Shown piece after piece: positions 32,609 through 43,952 of a DNA stretch of 64,000 nucleotides. The notes under the pieces were generated by a model, which saw only the letters and a program-made list of their open reading frames with translations, was not told where the DNA came from and ran no database searches. A program made the translations under genes and the position numbers. Numbering within the stretch: the first letter of the stretch is position 1; each line of letters starts with the position of its first letter. The stretch lies in contig PUDQ02000001.1 of the NCBI GenBank assembly GCA_002964805.2, forward strand, positions 6,162,001 to 6,226,000. The letters are read 5' to 3'. This DNA comes from Trametes villosa. Taxonomy: Eukaryota > Basidiomycota > Agaricomycetes > Polyporales > Polyporaceae.

Positions 32609-34815
32609 CTAAGCTCCGTCGTCATAGGTATCCAAGACATAGCGGATGAAGACAGCCCAGCGTCTCTCGAGCATGCCGAAAGCCCGCGCCTTTTCCTCCT
32701 CATCGAGAGTGGAATACTGTGGACGGCGAGAATGTTCAGAAGCCACGCCCGACGCAGGGACACAGCGGAGCTTACCCGGATGCTGTCCCAAACGAGTTCG
32801 TGCAAAGTCGCGAGATTGTTGACCTCGCTCGCCACGAAGACCTAGACGATACGGTTGTACCCGTGCGCGCCACGAGTATAATGCCGGACGACGCACCTGG
32901 TAGAAGTCGAACGTGAGGCCCATGTTCCCGAAGACGGCGGGGTCGTCTGAGGAGAGGGCTACGTGCACGCCTTGGTTCATCAGCGCAGGGAGCGGATGCA
33001 TGGGCATAGAGCCTGTCAAGCGCTGTGTGCCGAGTGAGCGATGTATGATGAATGCAGCGTGTACGCCGACCCACCAGAATCTCGTTGCTTGAGCGAGCAG
33101 ATGGGCCTTAGCGAATATCCGGATCCAGGCGAGGAACAGCCGTGACGTACGATATCGGGCACACCTCGACGCATATCTCCTTCTCTCGGCATATCTCAAG
33201 GAGCTTGGGGTGCTTGATCAGAGAGAACCTACGCAGGTATCGAGATATCAGCCTAATTCCTGTTCGTGCGGGCACTTACCCGTGTCCAATGCGTTTCGTG
33301 CCCAGAAGAATTGCGTCGTAGAGGTTCATGTCCGCTTTGGTCCCGTCCCCGAGCGTCTCCCCGGCGTGGAACATGAAGGGAATCTCGATGTGCAGCTCTT
33401 TCTGGCGCTCCACGAAGCGCAGGAGCGGCTCGGCGTAGTGGATGAGGGGCAGCAGCGTGTCTTCGTGCCCGACGAGGTCGAAGCCGCAGATCAGGTGCGG
33501 GAACTCCTGCTTCATCGCGATGCAGTCCTCGAGGTACCACTCAATCTCCTCCGGGGTGACGATGCGTAGGATGGAGTATATGACCTGTGTGCGAGACGAG
33601 TGAGGGAAGCTCTCAAGCGGAGCGCGAGGTAGCTACCGACCTTGGATCCGACGAACTCATCTTCTCTCCCTTGCCCTTTGAGATCGGCCCTGACTTCCTC
33701 TAGTATGCGGTCGTAGAGTTGCAGCCACGCCCTATGGGGTACGTTCATCTCGCCGTCGGCTCCAATAATATACCTTTTCACGAACTCAGTCAAACACAGA
33801 AGCAGATACCTGGCCCGGGACAGCTCACTTCTGATGGAACATCATTCGAGCCTCAACGTAGGAGATGCCGTCTTCGATGGAGGAGTAAAAGAATTCACGG
33901 ATGTACTCTGCCAAAATCGGCTCATAGAATATAAGACCCTGCGCAGAGGTTATATATGATATGTGCGGCCTCATGGCGACCGAGGCGCTAAGGAGGCAGC
34001 TCACCTCAGACACGGCAAACGTGCTTTGAAACTTCTTCCAGATCTGCAGGTCAACGGTATCAACGCGGTCCCCATGCTACGGTGGGCGTTTATGTTCACC
34101 TCGCCTGTGGTGTTGTGGGTACCGTACGCTTCGGACGGGTCGATCAGCATCGCACCGGTAACCCAGCGATCGAAGCCTTCTGGACCGCCAAGAGCATCGC
34201 TGAAGTTGTTCCGCGCATTCTGCATGGGTACCCACGTATTGGGCTCATATTGCGGATCCGAGATACCGCGATGAGTCGTCCACTGAGCACGGGGAAGAGC
34301 TCGGAACTCTGGCAATGTTGCCCTTATGGTGGTCTGCGCGATGGCAACGGGGACCCGGACATGCATGGCGGGCTGGGCCAAGGCGAGCCTGAGGAGAACG
34401 TCCACCCGCACCATCGCGCCGAGATGGGCATGAAGAAGACCGCCTTTTGGCATCTGTACAGTCACGCTCGATCAGCGACCCGTACGGGAAAGGCAGAAAG
34501 TGCATCAAACATACCTTGCCGAGTATGTCGAATAGCTTAGTGTCCACGATCGTCTCTCTAGCTGAGGGGAAACGGATATCGTGCTGAGTACGAGGGCCTG
34601 TCGTTGTTCATGGGCTTACCCGTCAAGAACTCCATTCCCGGGAACAGCTGTTTCGAGCCGTTCCAAACTGACATCGCCTCCGAAGTACGTATGCGCCTGA
34701 GGATCTCATCGGCTCTGCGCTCCTCGGGGGATATCTTCCACTGCGCAACGTGATCGACACGTAGCGCCCTGTCCGCTGCGATGAGTGCTCTGCGTTGGGC
34801 GAGGTACTTGTCCAT
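32609..34815 (-). CDS. Adenosine deaminase, ADGF/ADA2 type, copy 2
   Basis: Twelve exons (34815-34620, 34561-34515, 34453-34100, 34043-34005, 33938-33829, 33773-33641, 33584-33280, 33228-33151, 33087-33075, 33022-32897, 32841-32776, 32716-32609) sum to 1575 nt, 524 residues. Signatures: MPKGGLLHAHLG (metal His-x-His), MFHAGET, LLGTKRIGHG, CPIS-NEIL-RLTG, ALSSDDPAVFG. All metal and catalytic positions seem kept, so it should deaminate adenosine. The residue after HAHL is Gly where copy 1 has Asp. A 13-nt exon encodes NEIL, as in copy 1. No signal peptide. Same strand and exon order as copy 1, 10 kb away. Confidence 0.93.
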
Positions 34816-35414
34816 GGTTGGGCGTTGGTGGATGTAAGTATCCGTCAAGAACGCCAAGGTACATGAGCAGTTCAGTCGTGAGTCATCCTTCTCGAGGCGC
34901 TGAGAATGAATATTGAACCCATGACCCTGCTGCGCTGAGCGCTGCTGAGAGGGGTCTTAGTCCGTAGCGCGATATACGACACTGCATGCGCAGAGGTTAC
35001 TAGGATATCATTGATAGTGCCAAAAGGATACCGCATTCAGGCAGAGCTGGATATAATCCTACTCTGGTACGCTGGAGCAACCTCACCCTATAAATGTCTC
35101 TTGGGGCGTTCTTGAGATACAAGCCTGTGCAGCTTATAAGGGCAGCTAGTAGGACAGCTGAGCGAGCCATCGCCACAAACTTGACGTCCAAATCGTCGCG
35201 GGAGGTACGAGCAAGCGCCCATTATCACCGCGCACGTGGGTTTTGACTCGATAGATCTGATCTGGACCGATCGCACAAAGACTCGAACGCGTTCCCGGCG
35301 TTGCAGCATCTGTACTCAGCCTCACACACTTTCTTCAGCTCCCTCTCACCTGCAGCCTTAGCGCTACAACAACGCATATACTGCCACAAGCTCGACCTTC
35401 CTGGAACCCAGTAC
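34816..35414. other. Divergent intergenic region
   Basis: Promoters of ADGF copy 2 (minus) and eIF2B beta (plus). CTATAAATG near 35089 is a possible TATA box for the plus strand. No gene seen. Confidence 0.45.
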
Positions 35415-37419
35415 ATGACGCCCGAACTGCACAACATTCCCGGCCATAGAGCCGTAGAAACCCTCGTCGCGAAACTTCGGAGGAGGTCAGTACGGTCGTT
35501 AGTCCGAGTACACATACGCTCAACACATTCACGTTTTATCTTAGACAGGTTGTAGGATCTCGCGAGGCTGCTCTTGAGACTGCTATAGTGCTCCGTCAAG
35601 TCGTCTCGAAAGCGCGCTTCGCCAATATCGAGCAGCTGATCAAGATCATCCGCGAAGTCGGGAGGAGGTTAGCGGAGGCACAACCCAAAGGTGCGTCTTC
35701 AATCATGGTGGATTTGATACCCATAGACCGCTCGAATTTTACGCTGCTCATGGAGCGTGGAGCGTCTGAGCGCCCTGGGCACAGGTGTCGCGCCGTACCG
35801 CGAGCACTCGCCGAAAAGTACTCGCTACTGTTCGCTACCTGTGCTCGGAATCTTGGGCAATCAGGTTACCTGAATGCACAGGTATCTCGTAACCCTTCCC
35901 CCGCACTGTCCTGAGCTGGTATCCGCAACCCCACGGCAGTTTACATTGGACGTGAGCAGCGGACTCACCCTGTCGGGGGCGCCACCCTACCCGACCGCGG
36001 GGCCATAATGGTGGAAGTGGAACTACGCTTCGGCGGGTCGAAGTTCTACTTCCACTCAGATGGTTGATGCGGCCGGAACGAGGCGAGGGTGCGGAAGACG
36101 CGTCGCCAATGCTTGCGGCAAGCGTGTGCATAAAGGCGAGACCTATGCGCACATGAATGAAGCAGAGAGTGCCGGCGCGAAGATAGCGCAGACATGAACG
36201 ACGCAGGGAACCTGGATTGTCCACCTGTACTGTTTCCGCGTTTCCACCTCCACTGGGCCAGCTGCACTTCCACCATCTTGGTGTGTACTCCCGAGGCGAA
36301 TCGCTCCAAGGATCCCTGAGCAGCGTAAAGTCGTATTGGTCTATCTATATGAAAGTCGCTGCAAACCTACCTCCGTTCTCATTACTGAACCCGCTCGCGC
36401 TGTGTGTAGAACATTCTGTTGGAAACACCGTCCGCCGCGTTCTGCACAACGTCCGGGAAGAGTACAATTCCGCGGCAAAAGATTCAGCGGCTACCCGCAA
36501 GGTCTACTCCATCGGCAAGTTCGTCCTCCAAGGACAACCGCGCAAGCAGAGCGGCGGCGCCACAAAGTCAGATGCCAGGATCACGCTGAAGGAAAACGAC
36601 TCCGACGATCCGGATTCCTTCGCACGAGCGCTGAAGCCCGTGCTCATGGAGGCCATCCAAGACGTGCTCGACGAGCTAGAGACGGTCTACGACAACGTCT
36701 CGAAAAACGCCAAGGACCACGTCCACTCCGAGTACGTATGCCGGATATACGCGCTACGCAGTACTGATATCCAGCACGTGCAGCGAGATCATCCTCACCA
36801 TCGGGCACTCCAAGACGGTCGAGGCGTTCCTCAAGTCCGCGGGCCACTACCGCAACTACACGGTGATCGTCGCAGAGACGGCGCCGTCGTACCAGGGGCA
36901 CGAGATGGCGCGCGCGCTGTCCGCGGCGGGTCTCTCGACCTTCCTCGTCCCGGACTCGTCCATCTTCGCGATCATGTCGCGCGTGAACAAGGTCATCCTC
37001 GGCGCGCATGCGATCCTCGCTAACGGCGGCCTCTTCGCGATCTCTGGCGCGCTCCTCGCCGCGACCGCCGCGCGCGCGCACTCGACGCCCGTCGTCGTCT
37101 GCGCCGGCCAGTTCAAGCTCACCCCGCTCTGGAACCTCTACCACGAGCACGGCGCGCTCGACTTTGCGGACCCGAGCAGCGTGCTCGGCTTCGACGAGGG
37201 CAAGCTCGTCGAGCGCGTCGACGTCGTCAACCCGTACTACGACTACGTCGGCCCCGAGCTCGTTGATGTGTTTATCACCAACGACGGCGATCACCCGCCA
37301 TCGTCTGTGTATCGGTACGTCTGTGTTCGTGGACGTGCGTGCTTCTCGGGCTGATTGATTGTGCTCTTCTGCGCAGGCTGATCAAGGAGACGTACGACGA
37401 CGATGACCACGAGCTCTGA
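35415..37419 (+). CDS. GCD7: Translation initiation factor eIF2B, beta subunit
   Basis: Starts MTPELHNIPGHRAVETLVAK. The N-terminal helical half has SREAALETAIVLRQVV and GNTVRRVLHNVREEY. The Rossmann-like C-terminal half has EIILTIGHSKTVEAFLKSAG, VIVAETAPSYQGHEMAR, NKVILGAHAILANGG and VNPYYDYVGPELVDVFITND. These are diagnostic of the regulatory eIF2B alpha/beta/delta family, and the FKLTPL...NPYYDYVGP signatures point to beta. eIF2B recharges eIF2 with GTP in the cytosol; beta senses phosphorylated eIF2. The second intron (35691-36409) is 719 nt, far longer than the others, but the phase across it (K-E-HSVGN) is right. Confidence 0.95.
35691..36409 (+). repeat. Oversized intron with inverted repeats in GCD7
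   Basis: Contains GTGGAAGTGGAACT (near 36010) facing AGTTCTACTTCCAC (near 36041), a 14-bp inverted repeat with one mismatch. The same 12-bp unit ATGGTGGAAGTG recurs inverted near 36266. This may mark an old small insertion. Confidence 0.4.
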
Positions 37420-39012
37420 AGCCCACGGGCGCAGCCCCGCGGCTCCCCGCGCCCCGCACGCCCCTCCAGGTTCCCACCCTGTCTCCGCCCCATCCGTATC
37501 CGCATCCCCATAACCTACCTCGGATCACCCACTACATCCTCGGAGGCTCCTCGAGCACACGCGGGGCTGTGCCCTGCATTCGACGTCCATCTCGCAGTGG
37601 GCCACCCGGCCCGGGACGAACAAGGGCACGAGGGGTGGGAAGAGAGAACGCCTTCTGCGCGGACGCGCGTGGCTGTGGGCCTGTCGAAGGTTGCGACGCG
37701 GGACGCGGGAGCTGATTCGCCGGAGGCGCTGCGCGTGCGCGTGCGATGTGGACGTGTGCCATGGGCGGCGGGCATGCAGATAGAATTTGGCTCGGTCCGG
37801 CGACCTCGGAGGGTGCGGCAGCGTGCGCGTTCGTCTCGGCGCGTGCGGTTGGTCGGGCGGCGTCGGTCTGGGGAGTCCGGAGAGACTGGACGTTCACTCG
37901 TGTACTGTATCCTTAGCGTGCTAGATGTGTACAGCATAACGAAAGCGGCCGTAATACATGTACTTCTACGCAGACGCGGGCGGATCGCATCCGTCATCTT
38001 CCACGTAACTGATGCTCTGCGACCAGGCTTGACGTTCGAAATTCGAGCTGAAGACGCGTGCGCGAGCGGCCTGCTGACCTCCATGCGCTACATGACACTT
38101 GTTTTGCTCAGACTCGACTGAGGACATAGGAGCGTGAACGGCGCTCCGGGAGCGGGTGCGACCTCGGGCTGCAAGCATGCATGATCGCCGCACGCGTCCC
38201 GAGAGCGCACGGAGCAAGGTGCCGGATGGAGCAGCGACATACGATCCTCTAGCATTCCCGCGTACGGATGCGCATACATACACACGCAGCCTCATAAGTA
38301 GCCTACGCGCGCCGCCGACGACGCGTCGGGTTGCGGGCGGGGGAGCGGGGGTGGGGTGGGGTGCAGCGGCATAGCGGGGGAACAGCAGCGTCCTTCAGGC
38401 TTCGTGTCTCTCTCCTCCGCATGGGCGGGCTCCGTTTTTCCTCCCTTCCGATCCCTGCGCCATGCGTACCCTCCAGCGTCCTCTCACCCCACCCTTCCCT
38501 GCGCTTTGCCTCCGTCTCCGCCTCCGGGTTCCCCGCGGCACCGCGACCCTAGCACCGCTTTCGTCAGCCGGGGTGAGCACGGTCACGTCGGGCGGCGAAC
38601 GCCCCGAGGTGGGCAGCGACGGCGTCGGGCATGCAGACGGTCCAGCAGGCTGGGGGGATGGAGAGATATGGAGAAATGCGAGGGAAACGCTCCGGATTCA
38701 CTGTATGTTACGTGACGACGATGTGGGGACGGCGGCGACAGCGGTGGGGATGACGGTACGAATATAACGAGCGATGGTATAAATGGACCACAGGAAATAA
38801 ACAAACAGACGCGAAGGGGGGCTGGGAAAATACGAGCGCGGGAAAGAGCAGAAAGGAAAGCGGGTGGGTGGGATCAAACAGTGAGGGATACAGAGGGGAG
38901 AGTGAGGGAAGATGAAGTGCGCGCGAAAGTGCCTGGGGGACCGGAAGAGAGCAGGGGCTGATGGACTGGAGAGGGCGGGCCCGACGGAGCAGCGGAGGGG
39001 GCGGCGAGGCGG
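37420..39012. other. Gene-poor region
   Basis: 1.6 kb between convergent eIF2B beta and G-gamma 2. Open frames are low-complexity. A purine-rich plus-strand tract at 38800-38960 lies in the 3' flank of G-gamma 2. No gene or RNA supported. Confidence 0.45.
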
Positions 39013-39603
39013 TCATTGGATGGTGCAGCAGCCCTTGCCACCCGCGCTCTGGTTCTGGTACGGGTCGTCTGCGCGCGGTACGGGACCCCATACTGATGGT
39101 ACCTGAGGATAGGTGTCAGTATACGGGGGTATACGCATTCGATGCGGATCGTGGTGAACTGTATCATCCGCTGTGAGAGCCGCACGCGGATAGAAGCTTG
39201 CTCCCCGGGAAATGTGTGTGATTGCGCTGTTGCTGTGAACAGATGGGGAGGCGAGCGGACACAACCTCGCATGTGGACTCCTACCGCGTTCGCAGCGTAG
39301 CTGGAGCAACTGCAGTACGTGTGCGGCTCTCACGTGTGGTACACAGGGTCTGATTGACGGGCACAGGAGAAGAGTACGCACCAGGGGGTCTTTTGTCGTT
39401 TTGCAATACCGAATCAGGCTGGCGACGGGAGACCGAGGTCAGCACGGATCTTTGTGTCGCATGACAGTACGGACGCACCTGGCAGATGCCTCGCTGACTC
39501 TTATCCGTGGCCGGGCCAGGTCCTCCCTGAGGCGCTGGTTGTGCTCGGTGAGGCGGCGGAGCTTGAGCTCAGACATGGACTGCTTGTGGGGACGCGAGCT
39601 CAT
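39013..39603 (-). CDS. Heterotrimeric G-protein gamma subunit 2
   Basis: Exons 39603-39479, 39418-39382 and 39102-39013 sum to 252 nt, 83 residues. Exon 1 shares [20 protein letters not shown] and PRIRVSEAS with G-gamma 1. Exon 2 ([12 protein letters not shown]) and exon 3 ([13 protein letters not shown]) are diverged but aligned. It ends GKGCCTIQ, a CaaX box whose last residue Gln favours farnesylation, with an adjacent Cys for palmitoylation. The first two exons have exactly the same lengths (125 and 37 nt) as in G-gamma 1, so the genes arose by duplication. It may pair with a different G-beta or be expressed at another stage; that is inference. Confidence 0.93.
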
Positions 39604-42140
39604 GGCGGGCAACGGTGCGCAGGCGAGCTGTTGCCGAGGTGCTTTCGTGCGAAGGAGGAAGGGAAGAAGGGGGTGACAAAGGCAACCGAAAGCGGTGCTG
39701 GCGGTAGAAGGTGCGCTGGCGGGCGGAAGGGACTGGACGCTGCGTGCGGCGACGACGAGGATGAGGACGACGTGGAGGAGGGCGGGAGGAGGGGGAGACA
39801 CTCACAGGCCAGTGGAGGATCAAAGAGAGATGGCGGAGAGAGACGAGTCTGAGAGACTCTGCCTCGCACGAGCGCGCGACTCCCTCCGCCGCCTCCCCCG
39901 GGCGTCTCCTCCCTGATCCAGGCACCGCCCGCTTCGGCTGTTGCCCTCCCTGCCCGAGCTTGTCACCCAACCTCATCTCCCGCTTCTCCCTTCTCTGCTT
40001 CTCGATCGCCACTACGACGCTCTTTATTTCGTTCTCTCGACTGCCGCGGAGCTGCAGATCCTCGCATGGTTGTTCACATCTGATTTTCTTGGTCGCCCGG
40101 ATATTGCCACGTGCTATCGCTACGCCTGCCATCCATCTTCTGCTGCCGAATCCGGCTTCACAACATGCCGCCACGCCCGACATATACCTGACCCTGCCGG
40201 TTCCGACGGCGACCACCGACGGGCCCAGCACCTCGCGGCGGTCACAAAGCATCTGTGGCGTGCCCCAGACTGCCTCTAGATGCTGGCCCCGCCGAGCGGC
40301 CGAGATATCCTTGACCACTCATGCACACCATGAGGATCAATTCTTAAATCCTTGGCTGCTCTGGATATCCTACTAGGTCGATGGTCGACATAGATCTCGC
40401 TATCCTGTTAGACAGTGACGCAGCGATATCCAGCAGAGTAAGAAGAATTAGACTGTCCTCATCGCAATGCGCGTATTCACTGCTTCGACACAGCACCGCT
40501 TATAGCATGCTTGCAGACTCTGTTTCTCTCGCTCTCGCTGCTACTCGTGCCTGTACGGAGCCTACCGTCTGAATTCTGAGGCCGACTGTATGCCGGTCCG
40601 CAGGAATAACAAGCGGCGCGCGCGCGGGAGATGCATCATGTCGCGAACGAAGGCCGAGCGAATACCGCTGGCTGGAGGTCCGGTACTTTCTGAGATGAGC
40701 AATGTGCGAGTATACATTACTGTTTTCTGGTGCTGCACACACTGAGCACCTCTACTCAGTCGCATACACTTACCAGCTATAGATTCATTATCGAAACCTC
40801 GCCCGCTAAGTACTGTACTCCCCAGGCTGAGGGTGACGATTGATAGAGGCAAGAAGAATACATCTATGGTTACGACCCTGGCTTCTTCAAGGCCCCGACG
40901 CTGCTGAGACTGTCGACCATCCAGGATTGGTCCATCCTTCTTGCATTCTTTCCGGGCCTGGAGGAGCCCTTGTTCAAACGTGCTTCAACCTGTCGCGGCG
41001 AAAGCGTGCCTCATGTGTCACGGTCAGTATTCACTTTATGTCCGGGATTATACTGATCCGAAACCTCAGGTGTCGATGTCCGCTCAACGTCGAAATCTCA
41101 CCCCAGAACCGACACATCTATGTCAAGATTATTGCGCGCAATGAATGTGCCGCCAAGTTACATGGCGAACTTCATGAGGGCCAACTGGTCATGCTTTTCG
41201 GATCCCCCGATGAATACGAAGGTAATGTTGTCATTTCAACTGCCACGCCTAGAGTTGACACAAACTGCGCTACATTATACTGTGACGCGGCAGCATGCGG
41301 TGCACATGTCTGTTAAGACAAGGCTTGCTCTCGACGGACCAACCCGGGAGCTGCGTAATGTGTTTCGGGGAATATGTTGCGGAGCGTGATTTACTTCCGA
41401 GTGACAAGCACGTCCAAGGTGTAAGCACAGCTCCTCAGCAAATATGTCTTCTTTCACGCGGAGGACAGTCTCATCTTGTGCGAGCGGTGGGATCGCCTCG
41501 GGCGATTTCCCGGCGGTGCACCGGGGCTAGTCGCGAGAGGATTGCGGGCAGAGCGAAGAGAACCGAACGCTGAATGTTAACACGCCACGTCGGGTCGTGA
41601 CACAGGCTCTTGAATAGTGGAAGCAAATATCTGCTAGATATCTTGTTGCAGACGCGTGGCAGCGCTGATCGAATGCGGAGGTATGTGAAGCCAATCTAAG
41701 AAGATGTGGGGTGTATTAAACAGTGGCTGCATTACACAGTGAGCGAGAGTGATAGCGGCGTGCACACTGCGTGGGCCGTCGCTACGGCCATTGCAAGCTG
41801 GCTTAAATTTCCAGATCTTGCTCTCCCGACATCCAGTCAATCTGATTGTGACGCGCGCTGGGTCCCTGTTAAGGTGCAGAACACGTCCCGGAATGTATTC
41901 AAGCGCGGCACAGATCTCTTCGCTACGCGTTCGGTTGGCACGTTCAAGAACGTTCAGGCAGGTCACTCTGCAAAGTGAGTGTCAACTAAGCCCGCATGCA
42001 CTGCACTCAGGAGTCCATTCAGTATGACGGCAATGTTATCAATAAGGTAACCTCGTCTAAAGCTTACAGCACATGGGGTATAATCGAACTAACACAAACA
42101 TCTCCTACCAAGGTCCACCTCCCGAAATGTCCGGTCACCG
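39604..42140. other. Gene-poor region, possible decayed coding remnants
   Basis: 2.5 kb. The first 700 bp is the C/T-rich (on minus strand) promoter side of G-gamma 2. In 40860-41260 one plus frame reads like protein (GYDPGFFKAPTLLRLS, then IQDWSILLAFFPGLEEPLF) but stops break it and no gene model could be built. Two segments near 41270-41310 and 41725-41770 look weakly similar. It may hold a pseudogene. Confidence 0.35.
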
Positions 42141-42827
42141 CTACAACGTGACGCTGGTGAAGTCCGCCTGCGAGCAGAACGACTGCGGCCCATACCACTC
42201 CGCGTACGGGTCCGCGCACCGCTCCCGCTCCTCGCGGGTGATCCCATGCGCATGGTCCATGGACGCCCGCAGGATCTCCGCGCACGCGTCCATCGCGCGC
42301 TCCGTGTGGTCCCACCACACCTCCGCCTCCCTGCTCCGCCTCCGCGCCTCCTCCTCCGAGTCCCCAGCACTGTTGCACTCTGGGTGCCCGTCCTTCCCGC
42401 TGCCGCCGTCCCGCGCCTCCGCCGCCGCATCGGCACGCGGGTGTGCGTCCGGCTCGAGCGCGTCCAGGGCGCGGAGCTCGGCCTCGGTGAGCCACGGGAT
42501 GTAGTTCTCCACTACCTCCGGCTCCTCCCCGGCCACAGGCGCGTCCGCACCCATATGCTCCGCGAGGAGCTCCTCCACCCACCACCGCAAGCTAGAGAAC
42601 ACAAGGACGTTGAGCGTCGGTGGACGCGATGGACAGTGGACGTGCACTTACCAGGTGCTTTCGCCCCCTCCTGGGACCGTGAGCGCGCGGAGTAGCATCT
42701 CGCACGCGTCGTTGCTGCAGACGCGGTAGAAGGTAAGCATCGAGGCTTCAATCGAGTGGGAGTGGGAGTGGGCTTACTATGCGCCCGTGTTACGGGCACC
42801 AGGGTTCGTCGTTCCGTCGGCGTTCAT
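42141..42827 (-). CDS. Small acidic protein, unrecognised
   Basis: Exons 42827-42778, 42714-42652 and 42591-42141 sum to 564 nt, 187 residues. Starts MNADGTTNPGARNTGAYNDA. A helical core (CEMLLRALTVPGGGEST, LRWWVEELLAEHMG) is followed by a strongly acidic region (EEPEVVENYIPWLTEAELRA) and a Glu/Asp/Arg-rich segment with EVWWDHTERAMDACAEIL. No membrane segment, signal peptide or catalytic motif. The intron phases fit, which supports a real gene. A TATAAGAG box at 43054-43047 lies about 220 bp upstream. Function and family not recognised. Confidence 0.65.
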
Positions 42828-43952
42828 GTGTCGTCCGCGTATGTCGAGGTGCGTGGGCGATAGTAGATTGTTATGGACGCGTCGAACGTGAATAACGATA
42901 GTTGAAGAGTCGAAAGCAGAGTAACCGAAGCAGCAGTGATGCCCTCAGTCGGTGAAGCCGCCGACACAAAGGCGAAGGAAGTGGATCGAAGAAGTCGAAG
43001 GCGGGAGGAAGGGGGATTACGCTTTGGTATGTGCGCCCCGCGCCTCCTCTTATACGCGCGGGGGAGAGGCGATCCGGCGGGCGCACAAAGCTCTTTTTGC
43101 CGGGACTTGGGCACGCCGCGCGGTTCCGGCCTCCGAAAGACATTGTCACGGCGGAGCGATCGACCCGCGCCCCCCAGACTCGAGGCACCCCGCGACGTGG
43201 CCGATCTCGAATCTCGATCCCCCCGCATGAAAGGGGCGCGAGGAACGAGGGCGCGTTCGGTGGAGGACACCCAGTGGCCGACGCATGAGTTCCGACGCGC
43301 GCGGGGACTATTGTGCGCCCCTTGTGGCAGAATTGCGATGGGGACCAGAGGAGAGGAGACGGGCGGGGGTGCGCGACGGGAATGCAGCGTCGATCATGAT
43401 CGACCCGCGGGAGGGCGCGCGCAGTGCTCGTGGCGCATTACCGTTCCAGAGGCTGGAACTAGTCTTGTCTGAGACGGACTGGGCACCTTACGGAGGTTCT
43501 GTACTCAACACTCAGTACGCGGGTGAGCTCCCTGCTGCAGTCTGCACCCTGCTTTCGCACGGAGTTTCACCGCTACATCCGAACAGATGTCGACGCTGAT
43601 GAACGACGACGTTGTCGAATCCCCGAACACGGGGGATCTGATGCGGAAGACCTGACGGTGCGCACATACCGACTTGCATCAAGCTCATTGTTCTCCAGAG
43701 CATGCACCCGTCCTCGGCCGTCCTCGTAGCGGGAAAGGCATATGAGCCGAAGAGGGCCTAGTGCTAGTGAAGGCCACACACTCGAAGCACCTGTCCACTG
43801 CTGGCGATCGTACATTCGTGATTCACCTGCTCCGTCTCGCTCGACATGTACAGCAGCCCTAGTCTACATATAGGTTGTTATGTGCTTCTCCTATCCCGTC
43901 TCTCGCACCTAGTGATACCCCATTCGCCCCTCCAGTCACCGTAGGTCGAGGC
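42828..43952. other. Intergenic region
   Basis: Upstream region of the small acidic gene, with TATAAGAG on the minus strand (43054-43047) and C/T-rich sequence after it, then the 3' flank of tryptophan synthase. No gene seen in 43300-43950. Confidence 0.5.

Noticed and set aside
36644..37294. Antisense frame in eIF2B beta
   Set aside because: Shadow of a strongly codon-biased exon.
39569..40318. 249-codon minus-strand frame over G-gamma 2
   Set aside because: Runs through the G-gamma exon 1 in another frame and its promoter; no recognisable protein.
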